The position numbers and the translations under genes are program-made. Positions 35,039 through 46,862 of a stretch of DNA of 64,000 nt are shown piece after piece. Below the pieces are notes generated by a model. The model was not told the origin of the DNA. It did no database searches and worked only from the letters and a program-made list of their open reading frames with translations. Position 1 is the first letter of the stretch, and each line of letters opens with the position of its first letter. This DNA comes from Capra hircus (taxonomy: Eukaryota > Chordata > Mammalia > Artiodactyla > Bovidae): NCBI RefSeq assembly GCF_001704415.2, contig NC_030824.1, positions 29,445,022 to 29,509,021 of the forward strand. Direction: 5' to 3'.

Positions 35039-35895
35039 GGCCATTTTATAGGCTGATTTCAATTTCTGTGTACATGTGTGTGCAAGCATGCACGTGCTTT
35101 TCTGTGCCTGGTCTGTAATGAAATAACAAACAACTGCCGTAAATCTAGCTGAACCTTTACAGTGTAACTTACGTTGCATTATTTAGACTGCCTGTTGAAT
35201 TCTCTCTAGGCATAAGGATAATTCAGTATATTTCTACTTGCTTTAAATTTATTTCCCCTCTTCCCTTCAATATGTAATATAGATTCAGTTGTTGCTATTT
35301 GTTATTTGTCCTTTCAGTGCTTATTCTGTGTGTTAGTGCAGAGCTTCTGAGACACAGATGCTAAAGTCAGATGAAAAATGCTGAGGTAAGCAGAAATGTG
35401 TGAAACATGCATGAGATTTTTGGGGAGAATCCTTGGGAAAAATGAATGGTGGGCAGACCGATAAGCTGGATGGAGCCTTTACACCACAGACACTGATGGT
35501 GATAGAAAAGGAATGTGATCAGACGAGAAACGTCCTAAACTTCAGAGCAGTTCTAACAAATCTTTTGGTTAGGCGGATGAGGAACTTTGAGGCAGACATC
35601 CCTTAAGGAAGCCTTGCATTTTTCAGGAAAGACCCTGCATCATTGCTTTGCTTGCTCAGTTATGTGGGAAACATCCTCCAGGAAGATGTACTTGGAGTGA
35701 ATACAAGATACAGAAGGGTTCCAGTGGGGCCATAAGCTGTTCCCCACAGCAGGAGATCCAAGGGATATGCTTTCTCAAATATACTTAATACCTCTGTCCT
35801 AATTTGTCTATCTTAACACCCAACTTTAAACTATGCTTCCTGGCCTCTTGACTGTAAAAGAAATCAATGCTGTCTTGTACTTCTCTTTAACAGAA
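35039..35895. other. Unassigned DNA
   Basis: About 0.85 kb with mixed composition and no recognised repeat or exon. Confidence 0.45.
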
Positions 35896-36511
35896 TGAAA
35901 ACAGTGGGAGACTTTAGTTTTTGGGGCTCCAAAATCACTGCAGATGGTGACTGCAACCATGAAATTAAAAGACGCTTGTTTCTTGGAAGAAAAACTATGA
36001 CCAACTTAGACAGCATATTAAAAAGCAGAGACATTATTTTGCCAACAAAGATCTGTCTAGTCAAAGCTATGTTTTTTTCAGTAGTCATGTATGGATGTGA
36101 AAGTTGGACCATAAAGAAAGCTGAGTGCCGAAGAATTGATGCTTTTGAACTGTGGTGTTGGAGAAGACTCTTAGGAGTCCCTTGTACTGCAAGGAGATCA
36201 AACCAGTCCATCCTAAAGGAAATCAGTCCATCCTGAATATTCATTGGAAACACTGATGCTGAAACTGAAACTCTAATACATTGGCCACCTGGTGTGAAGA
36301 ACTGACTCCTTGGAAAAGACCCTGGTGCTGAGAAGGATTGAAGCTGGGAGAAGGGGATGACAAAGGATAAGATGGTTGGATGGTATCACCAACTTGATGG
36401 ACACGAGTTTGAGCAAACTCTGGGAGTTGGTGAAGGACAGGGAAGTCTGGCATGCTGCAGTCCATGGGGTCACAGAGTTGGGCACGACTGAATGACTGAA
36501 CTGAACTGAAT
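35896..36511 (+). mobile_element. BovB LINE, 3' third
   Basis: Open frame 35895-36236 (113 aa) reads the conserved post-RT region ('SKITADGDCNHEIKRRLFLG', 'MYGCESWTIKKAECRRIDA'). The 3' end is 'gaatgactgaactgaactga'. Its opening sequence suggests 5' truncation within ORF2. Confidence 0.92.
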
Positions 36512-36570
36512 TGCTGAATTTTCTTGTTCATTTTATTTTTTATATTAACAGACTGTAAATACTTTGCTTA

Positions 36571-36702
36571 TGTTGTTGTTGATATTCAATTGCTCAGTCG
36601 TGTCTGACTCATTGTGACTCCATGGACTGCAGCATGCCAGGCTTCCTTGTCCTTCACTGTCTCCCAGAGTTTGCTCAAACTCATGTCCATTGAGTTGATG
36701 AT
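36571..36702 (-). mobile_element. BovB 3' terminal fragment, opposite strand
   Basis: Antisense '(ttg)n' tail at 36571-36580, then 'tgctcagtcgtgtctgactc' and 'gtttgctcaaactcatgtcc'. Tail-to-tail with the plus-strand BovB 60 bp upstream. Confidence 0.88.
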
Positions 36703-37072
36703 TGGCCTATGGTTAAATAAATTTAGTGGAGATTATCTATTTACTTATCCATTTAGTTACAGTAGTTTCATCTTTTAGCTCTTATTGCCTGAAGTTCATC
36801 CTTTCTCTTCCAAATGATCTGATAGGATGCTTCCTCTTTGTGAGTAAACATGTCACTGTTATATATAATAAAACTAAAATGTGTCTGGATATAAAATTAT
36901 TTTCTTATAAATTATTTCCCAGGCAACTCTGTATCCATTTGATGAGTTTTTGCATAGAATGTTACTGTGGAGAAGTTAGGCCAATTTTCTTTTTTCTTCC
37001 CATTAGCAAGTGGTGGGTAAGAATGTTTGAAATTTCATCTTGGAAGCTCAGTACTTTGGCTGGAACTTGTGT
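36703..37072 (-). mobile_element. Possible old L1 fragment
   Basis: 'gtctggatataaaattattt' and 'gtggagaagttaggccaatt' resemble the antisense of an L1 ORF2 5' portion. Strongly diverged. Confidence 0.35.
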
Positions 37073-38527
37073 TGTTATTGTTCAGTTACTAAGTTGTGTC
37101 CAACTCTTTGTGACCCCATGGATTGCAGCATGCCAGGCTTCTATGTCCTTCACTATCTCCGTGAGTTTGCTCAGTCATGTCCACTGAGTCAGTGATGCCA
37201 TGCAACTATCTCATCCTCTGTCACCCCCTTTCCTCTTGTTCTCAGTCTTTCCCAGGATTAGGGTCTTTTGTAATAAGTCAGCTCTTTGCATCAGGTGGCC
37301 AAAGTCTTGGAGCTTCAGCTCCAGCATTAGTCCTTCCAATGAATATTCAGAGATGATTTCCTTTAGAATTAACTGGTTTGATCTCCTCGCTGTCTAAGGG
37401 ACTCTCAAGAGTCTACTCCAGCATCACAGTTTGGAAACATCAATTCTTCAGCACTCAGCCTACTCTGTGGTCCACCTCTCACATCCATACATGGCTACTG
37501 GGAAAACCATAGCATTGACTATATGGACATTTGTCAGCAAAGTGATGTCTCTGCCTTATAATACACTAAGTTTTTCATAGCTTTTCTTCCAAGGAGCAAG
37601 CATATTTTAATTTTGCGGCTTCAGTCACAATCCTCATTGATTTTGGAGCCCAAGAAAATGAAATATCATATCATTTTCACATTTTCTCTATCTGTTTTCC
37701 ATGAAGTGATACAACCAGACATCATGATCATAGTTTTCTGAATGTTGAGTTTTAAGCCAGTTTTTTCACTCTCCTCTTTCACCTTCATCAGTAGATTCTT
37801 TGGTCTCTCTTTATTATCTGCCATTAAAGGGATATCATCTGCATAACTGAGATGGTGAAATTTCTCCCAGCAATCTTGATTCCAGCTTGTGATTCATCCA
37901 GCCCAGCATTTCTCATGATGTACTCTGCATATAAGTTAAATAAGCAGGGTGACAATATACCTTGACCTACTACTTTCCCAATTTGGAACCAGTCTGTTTG
38001 TTCCATGTCCAGTTCTAACTTCTGCTTCTTGTCCTGCATACAGGTTTCTCAGGAGGCAGGTAATGTGGTCTGGTATTCCCATCTCACTAAGAATGTTCCA
38101 GTTTGTCATAATTCACAGTCAAAGATTTAACATAGTCAATTAAGAAGTAAATTTTTTTTTTGTAATTACCTCACTTTATCTATGATTCAGTGTATGCTGG
38201 CGATTTGATCTCTGGTTCCTCTGCCTTTTCTAAATTCAGCATGTATATCTGGAAATTCTTGGTTCACATACTGCTGAAGGCTAGATTGAAGGATTTTGAG
38301 TATAATCTTGTTGGCATGTGAAATGAGTGCAATTGTACAGTAATTTGGACATTCTTTGGCATTGCCTTTCTTTAGGATTGGAATGAAAACTGAACTTTTC
38401 CAGTCCTGTGGCCACTGCTGAGTTTTCCAAATTTGTTGGCATAATGAGTGTAGCATTTTAACAGCATCATCTTTTAAGGTTTGAAATAGCTCAATTGGAA
38501 TTTCATCACCTCTACTATCTTTGTTAA
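37073..38527 (-). mobile_element. BovB LINE, 1.45 kb, decayed
   Basis: Runs from the 3' end ('ttgttattgttcagttacta') to the RT N-terminal region ('ggaatttcatcacctctact'). Minus frames: 37824-38039 ('CLFNLYAEYIMRNAGLDES') and 38187-38456 ('SVFIPILKKGNAKECPNYC'). The catalytic region has a deletion after 'GRNFTISVMQMISL', so it is inactive. Confidence 0.92.
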
Positions 38528-38800
38528 GTAATTTTGCCAGGACTTAGGTTGGTCATTTACATTACTTCTTTTTCCTAAAAAATATCTCTCCTTTATACTT
38601 TTAGTTTCAAGGCAAATAAGGATGTGTTCTTTATATCTCTAAGCATTTCTTCCATTTTATTTATTTAAATTTTGTCTTCAGTGACATTGATTCTCTGTAG
38701 GTTATCTTCATTCTGTATCTGATAACTTTGCTTATTTCTACGTCTACTTTCAAATGTTTTCCTTTATCTGTTTTCATGGTTCCACTTGAATTTTTAGTGC
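38528..38800. other. Unassigned DNA, perhaps very old L1
   Basis: T-rich linker between two minus-strand BovB copies. The text after the second BovB (39691 on) has the same character, so both BovBs may sit in one ancient L1. I cannot confirm it. Confidence 0.3.
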
Positions 38801-39690
38801 TCAGTTCAGTTCAGTTCAGTCACTCAGTTGTGTCAGACTCTTTGCAACCCCATGAATCACAGCATGCCAGGCCTCCCTGTCCATCACCAACTCCCGGAGT
38901 TCACTCAAACTCATGTCCAGTGAGTCGGTGATGCCATCCAGCCATCTCATCCTCTGTGGTCCCCTTCACCTCCTGTCCCCAATCCATCCCAGCATCAGCG
39001 TCTTTTCCAATGAGTCAACTCTTCGCATGAGGTGGCCGAAGTACTGGAGTTTCAGCTTCACCATCAGTCCTTCCAATGAACACCCAGGACTGATTTCCCT
39101 TAGGATGGACTGGTTGAATCTCCTTGCAGTCCAAGGGTCTTCTCCAACACCACAGTTCAAAAGCATCAATTCTTCGGCTCTCAGCCTTCTTCACAGTCCA
39201 GCTCTCTCATCCATACATGATCACTGGAAAAACCATAGCCTTGACTAGACAGACCTTTGTTGGCAAAGTAATATCTCTGCTTTTCAATATGCTATCTAGG
39301 TTGGTCATAACTTTCCTTCCAAGGAGTAAGCATCTTTTAATTCATGGCTGCAATCATCATCTGCAGTGATTTTGGAGCCCCCAAAATAAAATCTGTCACT
39401 GTTCCCACTGTTTCCCCATCTTTTTCCCATGAAGTGATGAGACCAGATGCCATGATCTTAGTTTTCTGAATGTTGAGCTTTAAGCCAACTTTTTCACTCT
39501 CCTCTTTTACTTTCATCAGAGGCTTCTTAGTTCCTCTTCACTGTCTGCTATAAGGGTGGTGTCATCTGCATATCTGAGGTTATTGAGATTTCTCCCAGCA
39601 ATCTTGATTCCAGCTTTCGCTTCTTCCAGCCCAGCATTTCTCATGATGTACTCTGCATATAAGTTAAATAAGCAGGGTGACAATATACAG
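38801..39690 (-). mobile_element. BovB LINE, 0.9 kb
   Basis: Starts with a (cagtt)n-like 3' end and reaches the RT motif region ('agttaaataagcagggtgac'), where it is 5' truncated. Small indels, for example 'tttaattcatggctg' lacking a base, break the frame. Confidence 0.92.
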
Positions 39691-41144
39691 CTGTATTAGC
39701 TTTTCCTTTTTGCACTTTTGGATATGGTTTAAATTTCTGTAAAGTTTGTATTTTTCTCTCATTTCTTGAGCTGTATCAGCTCAAATTTTATCCCTCCTGT
39801 AGTTTCAGTGATCTTTCTTGATGAGTAATCTGAGTTTTTTTTTTTTAAACAAAAGATTAGAAGTGAATTATTGCATTTTTTCTTAATTCAGTAAGTTTTT
39901 TTAATTTTTCATCTCCTTCATAACAATAGTTTTTGGTCAATATGCTTTGCTGTGTGATTTTCCTTTTACTCTTATGCTCTTTTTAAAAATGCAGGTCCTG
40001 TGTTAGATAGTTTTAAACATACTCACCTTTGAACAAAAGGAGGTCTTTTGGAGATTATTGTTACAAGATTTGAAAGAAGTACAGAACCTGGACTAAGTAT
40101 GATGGAGAATACCTGAGAAGCGCCAGCCAATTGCACAGAAAACTGCTGTATGGATGCTTCTTTCAGACTTTGCTCCTTCCCAGATTCCAGGAATCGGCCT
40201 CTGTAGGGCTGCTTCTAGTTCATCGGTTCTTTGCCACTCCATCTTGCTGACAGAAGCTGTTCTGAGATTTTACCTCATCTGTTTCCCCATTTAACCCTGC
40301 TACCTATTCTTCTATTACCAGTGTCATGCCTTTCAACAGTATCTTCATCCTCTTCTGCTTCCAACCAAGTGTTCTTATTTGGAGAGCTGCACATCACCTG
40401 CATAGCCAAGGGTGTCCTTCTTGGTGTCTTTTGTTAAAGCTTCATACATTTTGTAGCTTTTCCTCATATATTCTGTTTGTGGATGCATAGGTCTCCTATA
40501 ATTTTATTTTCTCTTTCTTCTTTTTGCTTACTTAGTTTGAATTATTTCTGAGTGTGGAAGAATGTAGAAACATATGTACCTTGCCACTATAAAACAATCC
40601 TTGTATTGGTATTCTGAGTGTTTTCTCTTGATGACTTAGGTAAATGCTTCTCAGAGTGGTGTATAACGTGAGTATGTATACTTGCATGTGAAAGCTATTT
40701 TCTTTTTGGCTTATGATAACATCCAAACACATTTTGTGTTTCATTCCAAAACACATGCACGTGTTTGCATACACTGAATCACATTACTCACCAGATGCTG
40801 AAATTGCTGTTCCCCAACAAAAATTATTGTTCATTTTATGGCATCACTTTTTCTTTGGCAAAATCGTCACTTATCCCAAGATATCTTGGCTTGAAGAAAC
40901 CATGTTGAAGCATTCATATCTCACATATTAGATTTTCTAAAAAACAATTGTGTATTGCTTCTGAAATTTTGCTATAAATAGCTAGTGTTCTGGGAAGAAC
41001 TCAAGAGTGGAGAAACTGAATGATGAATGTCATCAACATGGCCATGGGGTGACATGACTGGTAAGTAGTCAGAAATCACACCTCTTGAGTATGGATGCAA
41101 ATTATTTGGCATTTTGTAAGGAGTAAACCTGACTCTTAGAGAAA
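39691..41144. other. Unassigned DNA
   Basis: 1.45 kb, T-rich at first (T-run at 39836-39846), then mixed. Frames of up to 80 codons have no recognisable features. Confidence 0.4.
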
Positions 41145-41250
41145 ATGTGTGTGTGTATACACACACACACACACACATATGTATATGTATGTGTATATAC
41201 ATATATATACATATGATATATACATACGACATATGTATATGTATATATCT
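41145..41250. repeat. Compound TG/CA/TA microsatellite
   Basis: (tg)n, then (ac)n, then mixed 'atatgtatatgtatgtgtat' units. Partly self-complementary, and likely polymorphic. Confidence 0.92.
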
Positions 41251-41682
41251 CCAGAGCTAAGTCATACAGCGAACTTTCTCATGCTTGTGCCCTAGTTTTT
41301 TGTGCTCGTTTTTGGTATGCTGAATTTCTTTCTATTTCTTTGGGTCCCCTCCAACCCCCATCCCCTCCTATAGATTGCAGGAGCACTTCCACCAGCCATA
41401 GTACTATTATCCATAGGGAAGCTTTATAAAGCCTTTAACTTTCTTTAAATGAAACCTAACTAGATCACAACTATCTTTATAGTTTTAATTGAGGGGAGTA
41501 TCATTTTTTCTTTTGATTTGCAACTGCTAAGAATAATGAGGAATAATAAAGAAAATTTTAGTTGTTTATTTTACAAATTTACAATGTTCATTAAAGTTAT
41601 TTAGTTATTATGTTTTATTATTTGGAGGTGGTATAAAACTTTGACAATTTTTCTATTTTTTTCCCATTGAATATTGTTTCTG
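41251..41682. other. Unassigned DNA left of the large inverted repeat
   Basis: Nothing recognised. Confidence 0.45.
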
Positions 41683-41977
41683 TAAGATTTTTGCTTAAAA
41701 CCTCTTCCTGAATCAGTTATAATTTTTTTGTATTTCACTAATTTTCAATGTATTATCTTATAAAAGAGCACAATACTCACGTGTAGTTTTTAATCTCAGT
41801 GGAAGTCAGCTCTGAGTAGTAAAAAGAGAAATGACAGGGGAAGGGAGGAAGGGGGTAAACAAACTTTTGTCACAGTTTCCTTATATAAACAAGTTATGTA
41901 TTACTCAACAAATTCATATTAGATATTCATTTAAGGCACAAATATAAGAGACTATGGTCAGTTTAGTAAGGCACAAA
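41683..41977 (+). repeat. Left arm of a 295-bp inverted repeat
   Basis: Read against the reverse complement of 42418-42711, every base agrees except one substitution (C at 41780, in a CpG; T on the partner strand at 42615) and one T-run length difference (7 versus 6, about 41723-41729). It starts 'taagatttttgcttaaaacc' and ends 'agtaaggcacaaa'. No transposon family is recognised and there is no target duplication outside the arms. Confidence 0.97.
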
Positions 41978-41992
41978 TCTAAGGGACTATGA
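41932..41992 (+). repeat. 35-bp imperfect tandem duplication at the inner edge of the left arm
   Basis: 'taaggcacaaatataagaga' at 41932 recurs at 41967 as 'taaggcacaaatctaaggga'. The inverted repeat ends inside the second unit. Confidence 0.85.
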
Positions 41993-42417
41993 TAAATAAA
42001 TATATATGTGACAAATCCCAGTCATTAGGACATAAGTTAAAATATGACATAAATAAGTATTGTCAAGGGTAATTAATAACACTATATATACTCTGATATG
42101 GTTCAGATTTATCCATTACAGTCATTCGACTGCGTGATCAAGTTTGTTGAAAATGCTTCAGAATTGTTCTCAGTAGATTACTATTTATTAAAAAATTGTC
42201 TTTTCATAATTTAACTACTTTTGCCAATTTCTCTGAAACCAGGGTATAATATTTTTATATTGTCAGGTCATTTTTGGCACTCCAATACCACCCCATCCAT
42301 GCTTACCCTTGTGTCACAAAGCTGTATTGAAAAGACCAGATTACAAGAAGCTCTGATATGAGATCTGGCAGAAGGAACAAAGAGAGTGGCTAATCTTTGG
42401 GCCAGAAAAGACAATTT
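41978..42417. other. 440-bp spacer of the inverted repeat
   Basis: Single-copy-looking AT-rich DNA. It contains 'aaaaaattgtcttttc' at 42190-42205, whose reverse complement is 42405-42420 next to the right arm. Confidence 0.9.
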
Positions 42418-42711
42418 TTTGTGCCTTACTAAACTGACCATAGTCTCTTATATTTGTGCCTTAAATGAATATCTAATATGAATTTGTTGAGTAATACATA
42501 ACTTGTTTATATAAGGAAACTGTGACAAAAGTTTGTTTACCCCCTTCCTCCCTTCCCCTGTCATTTCTCTTTTTACTACTCAGAGCTGACTTCCACTGAG
42601 ATTAAAAACTACACATGAGTATTGTGCTCTTTTATAAGATAATACATTGAAAATTAGTGAAATACAAAAAATTATAACTGATTCAGGAAGAGGTTTTAAG
42701 CAAAAATCTTA
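42418..42711 (-). repeat. Right arm of the 295-bp inverted repeat
   Basis: Near-perfect reverse complement of 41683-41977. Includes the pyrimidine tract 'cccccttcctcccttcccct' (42540-42559) facing its purine-rich partner. Confidence 0.97.
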
Positions 42712-43854
42712 GGCAAACAAGATAATCTACAAAGACCTTTTAGTCTGTTTCTAGAAATCACCTACCTGATACAGGTGGAGGCAGGGGAGAGAGTTTCTAG
42801 TAAAATAGATAAGAACAGCCATCGACTGACCTTCAACTTTGGTTGAAGACCTTTCCTATGGCCTATAAACATCTAATTGCCTATATTAAATCCTTTATGT
42901 ATTGAAATGTCTTAATGTATTCTCTTTTATTGAGTAAACTCTGACTGATAGACTGCCTAGAGTGCTTTTATGTTTAATCTATTTCCTGCCCAAAGGAAGA
43001 TTGAATTAAATATTATGACATAGTATCTGGGCAAAGCAATGACATGACTATTGATATTTCCATTTGTTTAAAATTAAGAATTGCAAATAGCTTATAGTTT
43101 ACTGAGGTGAGTTTCTAAAATCACTCATTTTCTATAGAATTTCTATGAACTGGAGTGAGATATTATTTAAATGTGCATGCAGCTAGTCAAAAATCAAATA
43201 AAGACAATATGCAGAATGATATAAAATTAAGCGACCTAATCTGATAAACTTGATTGTTTTTTTTTTGCAAATTATGAATAATTGCTCAGCAAATCCCTTC
43301 ATAGTCAATGTTCTTTACCTCCACTTCCATAAGAATCACAAAAGATAAACCAGTAAGGAATATCACAAAGTCATTTTATTCCCCTAGCTGAGTTGTAAAC
43401 AATTATATTTCTCTATCTCAGAAAAATAACTCATATGAAAATTATTAGCCACTTTCAATCTATTCACTTCTACAGTATTAGATTCTCCTGCATCCTTTCT
43501 TGGATCTTACATGGTATGTGACACAAAACATAAAATAGATCTGGCCACATCCTATTTCCATTAGCACAGTTTAGGAACTCCCTGAAGAATAAAGACTTTT
43601 CAGGCACAAACTAGCTACCCTTCTCCCGTTTCTGCAAACTCTACTAATGCTTATAGCTGTTAATGGTGGCCCTTTATTGAAGATACTTATCAATATATAA
43701 ATTATATTTTTGCAATAAGTGCATTTATTGTCACCCATAGTATCTGCCAGAAAAAGATTTTTATCTGAACACACACACCTTTTTCTTTTGCTTCTATAAA
43801 TGAAATAATCTATGTGCTATAAAAATAATTTCCTATTTTATTTTTTTCATCAAG
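42712..43854. other. Unassigned AT-rich DNA
   Basis: 1.1 kb with no recognised repeat. Frames are short. Confidence 0.4.
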
Positions 43855-44085
43855 TCTGTGGAATGTACTGGAGCCCCAGAGTGACATAAAATTTCTCCTT
43901 GATCAAATTTTAATTGGGTTTTTCTGAGCCCTTTTCTTGACTAGGCCCTGACCGTGGTTCTGATCCTTGAGGGGTCTGCTAGTTTAGTTTTAGCAAGAAT
44001 CCTGTTAGGTCAGTTTAGGAAAAATCCTCACCTTGATATCTGATCTCCTCACTTTGCTCATTGGTTAGCAATCTCTAGGGTTTGT
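43855..44085. repeat. Possible old LTR fragment
   Basis: 'tttcttgactaggccctgac' and 'tagcaagaatcctgttaggt' resemble blocks of an old mammalian LTR. The family and ends are not determined. Confidence 0.35.
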
Positions 44086-44368
44086 TTGTTTGTTTTACTG
44101 TATTTGCAGTCAAATGTGATCTCTCTCTTTTTTAGTATAACTCTTTTTATGTAGTTTAGATTCTTAGAAACACCACAAAGTTATATATAATTTCTCCTCT
44201 GAAACAATTAATGTGGAAAGAAATGAAATCAGAATATAAGTAGTAAAATGGGAGCTTAATTGCATTAAAAATGAGTAACATAGCCACACTGAAAGAGATG
44301 GGAAAAAACTGCTAAGTTAAATAACTTTGGTAAACACTGTCTTGATTTCATTTTGTAAATCTAAAAAC

Positions 44369-44414
44369 TATATATATATACATATGTATACATATGTATA
44401 TATATATATGTATT
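44369..44414. repeat. (TA)n/(TATG)n microsatellite
   Basis: Alternating TA/CATATG units, which also served as the insertion target of the SINE that follows. Confidence 0.9.
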
Positions 44415-44670
44415 GCTACTGCTAAGTCACTTCAGTCGTGTCCAATTCTGTGCAACCCCATAAATGGCAGCCCACCAGGCTCCCTAGTCCTTGGGATTCT
44501 CCAGGCAAGAACACCAGAGTGGCTTGCCATGTCCTTCTCCAATGCAGGAAAGTGACATCGCTCAGCCGTGTCCGACCCTCAGCGACCCCATGGACTGCAG
44601 CCTACCAGGCTCCTCCATCCATGGGACTTTCCAGGCAAGAGTACTGGAGTGGGGTGCCATTGCCTTCTCC
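44415..44670 (-). mobile_element. BOV-A2 SINE (dimeric) with TSD
   Basis: Two antisense monomers ('gctactgctaagtcacttca' and 'ccaatgcaggaaagtgacat' mark the units). The 13-bp duplication 'atatatatgtatt' is at 44402-44414 and 44671-44683. Confidence 0.93.
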
Positions 44671-44683
44671 ATATATATGTATT

Positions 44684-44982
44684 CAGTTCAGTTCAGTTCA
44701 GTAGCTCAGTTGTGTCCGACTCTTTGTGACCCCATGAATTGCAGCATGCCAGGCCTCCCTCTCCATCACCAACTCCCAGAGTTCACTTAAACTCACGTCC
44801 ATCGAGTTGGTGATGCCATCCAGCCATCTCATCCTCTGTCGTCCCCTTCTCCTCCTGCCCCCAATCCCTCCCAGCATCAGAGTCCTTTCCAATGAATCAA
44901 CTCTTCGCATGAGGTGGCCAAAGTACTGGAGTTTCAGCTTTAGCATCATTCATTCCAAAGAACACCCAGGGCTGATCTCCTT
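44684..44982 (-). mobile_element. BovB 3' fragment, young-looking
   Basis: Antisense (cagtt)n end, then the C-terminal region to 'agggctgatctcctt'. The minus frame 44698-44949 reads 'QYFGHLMRRVDSLERTLMLG'. Directly abuts the TSD of the preceding SINE. Confidence 0.92.
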
Positions 44983-45329
44983 ATTATGCATACATAAAGT
45001 TTGAATTCTAGCCAGTAAGTTTGGTTTTCATTGGAGTACAAGAGAACAATTTTGAAATTACTTAATGCATATAAACAAACATATTGTGGATGGTGAAAGC
45101 CAGTATTCTCCCTCTCAGGGAAAGGAATTAAATAAAAAAGGTGTAAATCAGGTGTGAGTGTGAACTCAAGATCACACACACACACACATACACACAAAGT
45201 GAGAGACACAGAAATACACACATGTATGTGGGATGTTGCGTTCCCATGCATAAGTGCATTTCCTATGTCTGAGGAGACCTATAAGCAATGATCCAGATCT
45301 TGATTCCTGAGTTTGATTCCTCTATAAAT
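44983..45329. other. Unassigned DNA with (CA)n at 45171-45197
   Basis: Only the short CA run is notable. Confidence 0.5.
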
Positions 45330-45993
45330 GGAGTCATTGTTGATGGGTGAAAGGGTTAAATCCATGGCTGAAGTTAGGAGAATACAAGGTGAGCCTGGGA
45401 ATATCATTTTGGCTCTTTTGAAGAGCACAGCTAAGCACGTTCATGCAATAAAGTACTTCTTCGGTGCATGTGTACAGCCACTTCTCCTGGTGATACACCT
45501 AAGAGCTAATAGCTTTGATTCAGGGTGTGCTGCAGTAGGGACCGCCATACAGTGGTATTTGAGGGTTGTATCCATAGCCCTTCCTACTAGCAGTGTAAAC
45601 ATTCTTCTCTCTGCCAACCCATGGCATCCTCTGCTTTCCGCTGCAGCTCTTCTGTGCATAGGGAGTATCAGGTTGTGCTTTTAATTGTGTTTTCCTATTA
45701 ATGGTTGATTGAAACATCTTTTCATAGGCTTTTGGATCAATTAGGTAACAGTTTTTGATGTAACTGTTTAAAAAGACTTTTGTTTATTTTTCTGTTGAGC
45801 AGTCTGCCGCTTTTTTATTGGTCTCTTTATATATAAAAGAGATTCAAGTCCTTCTCAGGGAGTGTATATCATACCATCTCTCTCTCTGGGGTTTGCTCAC
45901 TCACTCACTTCATGGTGTTTTTTGATGAGCAGAAGTTCTTTACTTAAATTTGTTTTAATTTTAAATTTTTCCTTTAACCATCCTGTGTTGTCT

Positions 45994-46106
45994 TATATAT
46001 GGAATGGGTAGCCATTCCCTTCTCCAGGGGATATTCCTGATCCAGAGATCCAACCTGGGTCTCCTGCACTGTAGGGAGGTTATCACTGTCTGAGTCAGCA
46101 GGGAAG
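45994..46106 (-). mobile_element. Bov-tA SINE, head half only
   Basis: 'gggtagccattcccttctcc' to 'atcactgtctgagtcagcag'. The 3' half is missing and a (CA)n run abuts the head side. Confidence 0.87.

Positions 46107-46145
<39 letters not shown>
46107..46145. repeat. (CA)n microsatellite
   Basis: About 18 CA units attached to the SINE head. Confidence 0.95.
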
Positions 46146-46146
<1 letters not shown>

Positions 46147-46696
46147 TAATAAATTGAAGGTACTGATATATTGATATATGTTCCATGTTTTGTTTCATTT
46201 TATGAGAGAGCTTAGTCCATAATTTTTTCTTTGTAATTGTCAGGTTTTCAGAGCAAAGTGATACTAGCCTAAATGATGTTGGGAATTATTTTCTTTTCTT
46301 CCTTGAATTTGAAGACTTACTACATGATATGAGATATTTCTTCATGCGAATATTTGGAATTACTCTCCCTTGATGCTCACTGGACCCATAATTTCTGTGT
46401 GGGAATATTGTTAGCAAAGATTCAATTCTTTTATAGGAGGTAAACTATTCAGACTTTCTATTTTCTTGTATCAGTGGGTCTAAGTTGTATTTACAAATAA
46501 ATTAGGGTATAGTCAAATACATTGCTATAAAATCTATTAATTCATAGAATTAGTAGTGACACAGCCCATGCTTCATTTAATACTGCTCATTTGTGGTTTT
46601 TTTCCTTAAAAAAATCATTCTTAGGGCAAGATATATCTGTTTTATTAGTCTTTTCAAAAAAATCAACTTTGCAGTTTTGTTGATTTTTCTCTATTG

Positions 46697-46862
46697 CCCT
46701 ATACTATGCTATGTAATACTATACTACACTATACTATACTATTCTATTCTATACTATATATATTACACTATACAGCACTATACTATACAACAACATACTA
46801 TACTACAGTATATAATATTATACCATAGTATTGCATTCTATACTGTTCTGTAATACACTATA
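46697..46862. repeat. Degenerate (ATACT)n array
   Basis: Pentamer-based 'actatactatgctatgtaat' with many variants over 165 bp, ending exactly where the BovB begins. Confidence 0.9.

Noticed and set aside
36726..37187. 153-codon frame
   Set aside because: Spans a possible old L1 and the antisense 3' end of a BovB, so it is composite noise.
45328..45684. 118-codon frame that looks protein-like
   Set aside because: Surrounding sequence follows antisense L1 ORF2, with no splice or conservation signal.
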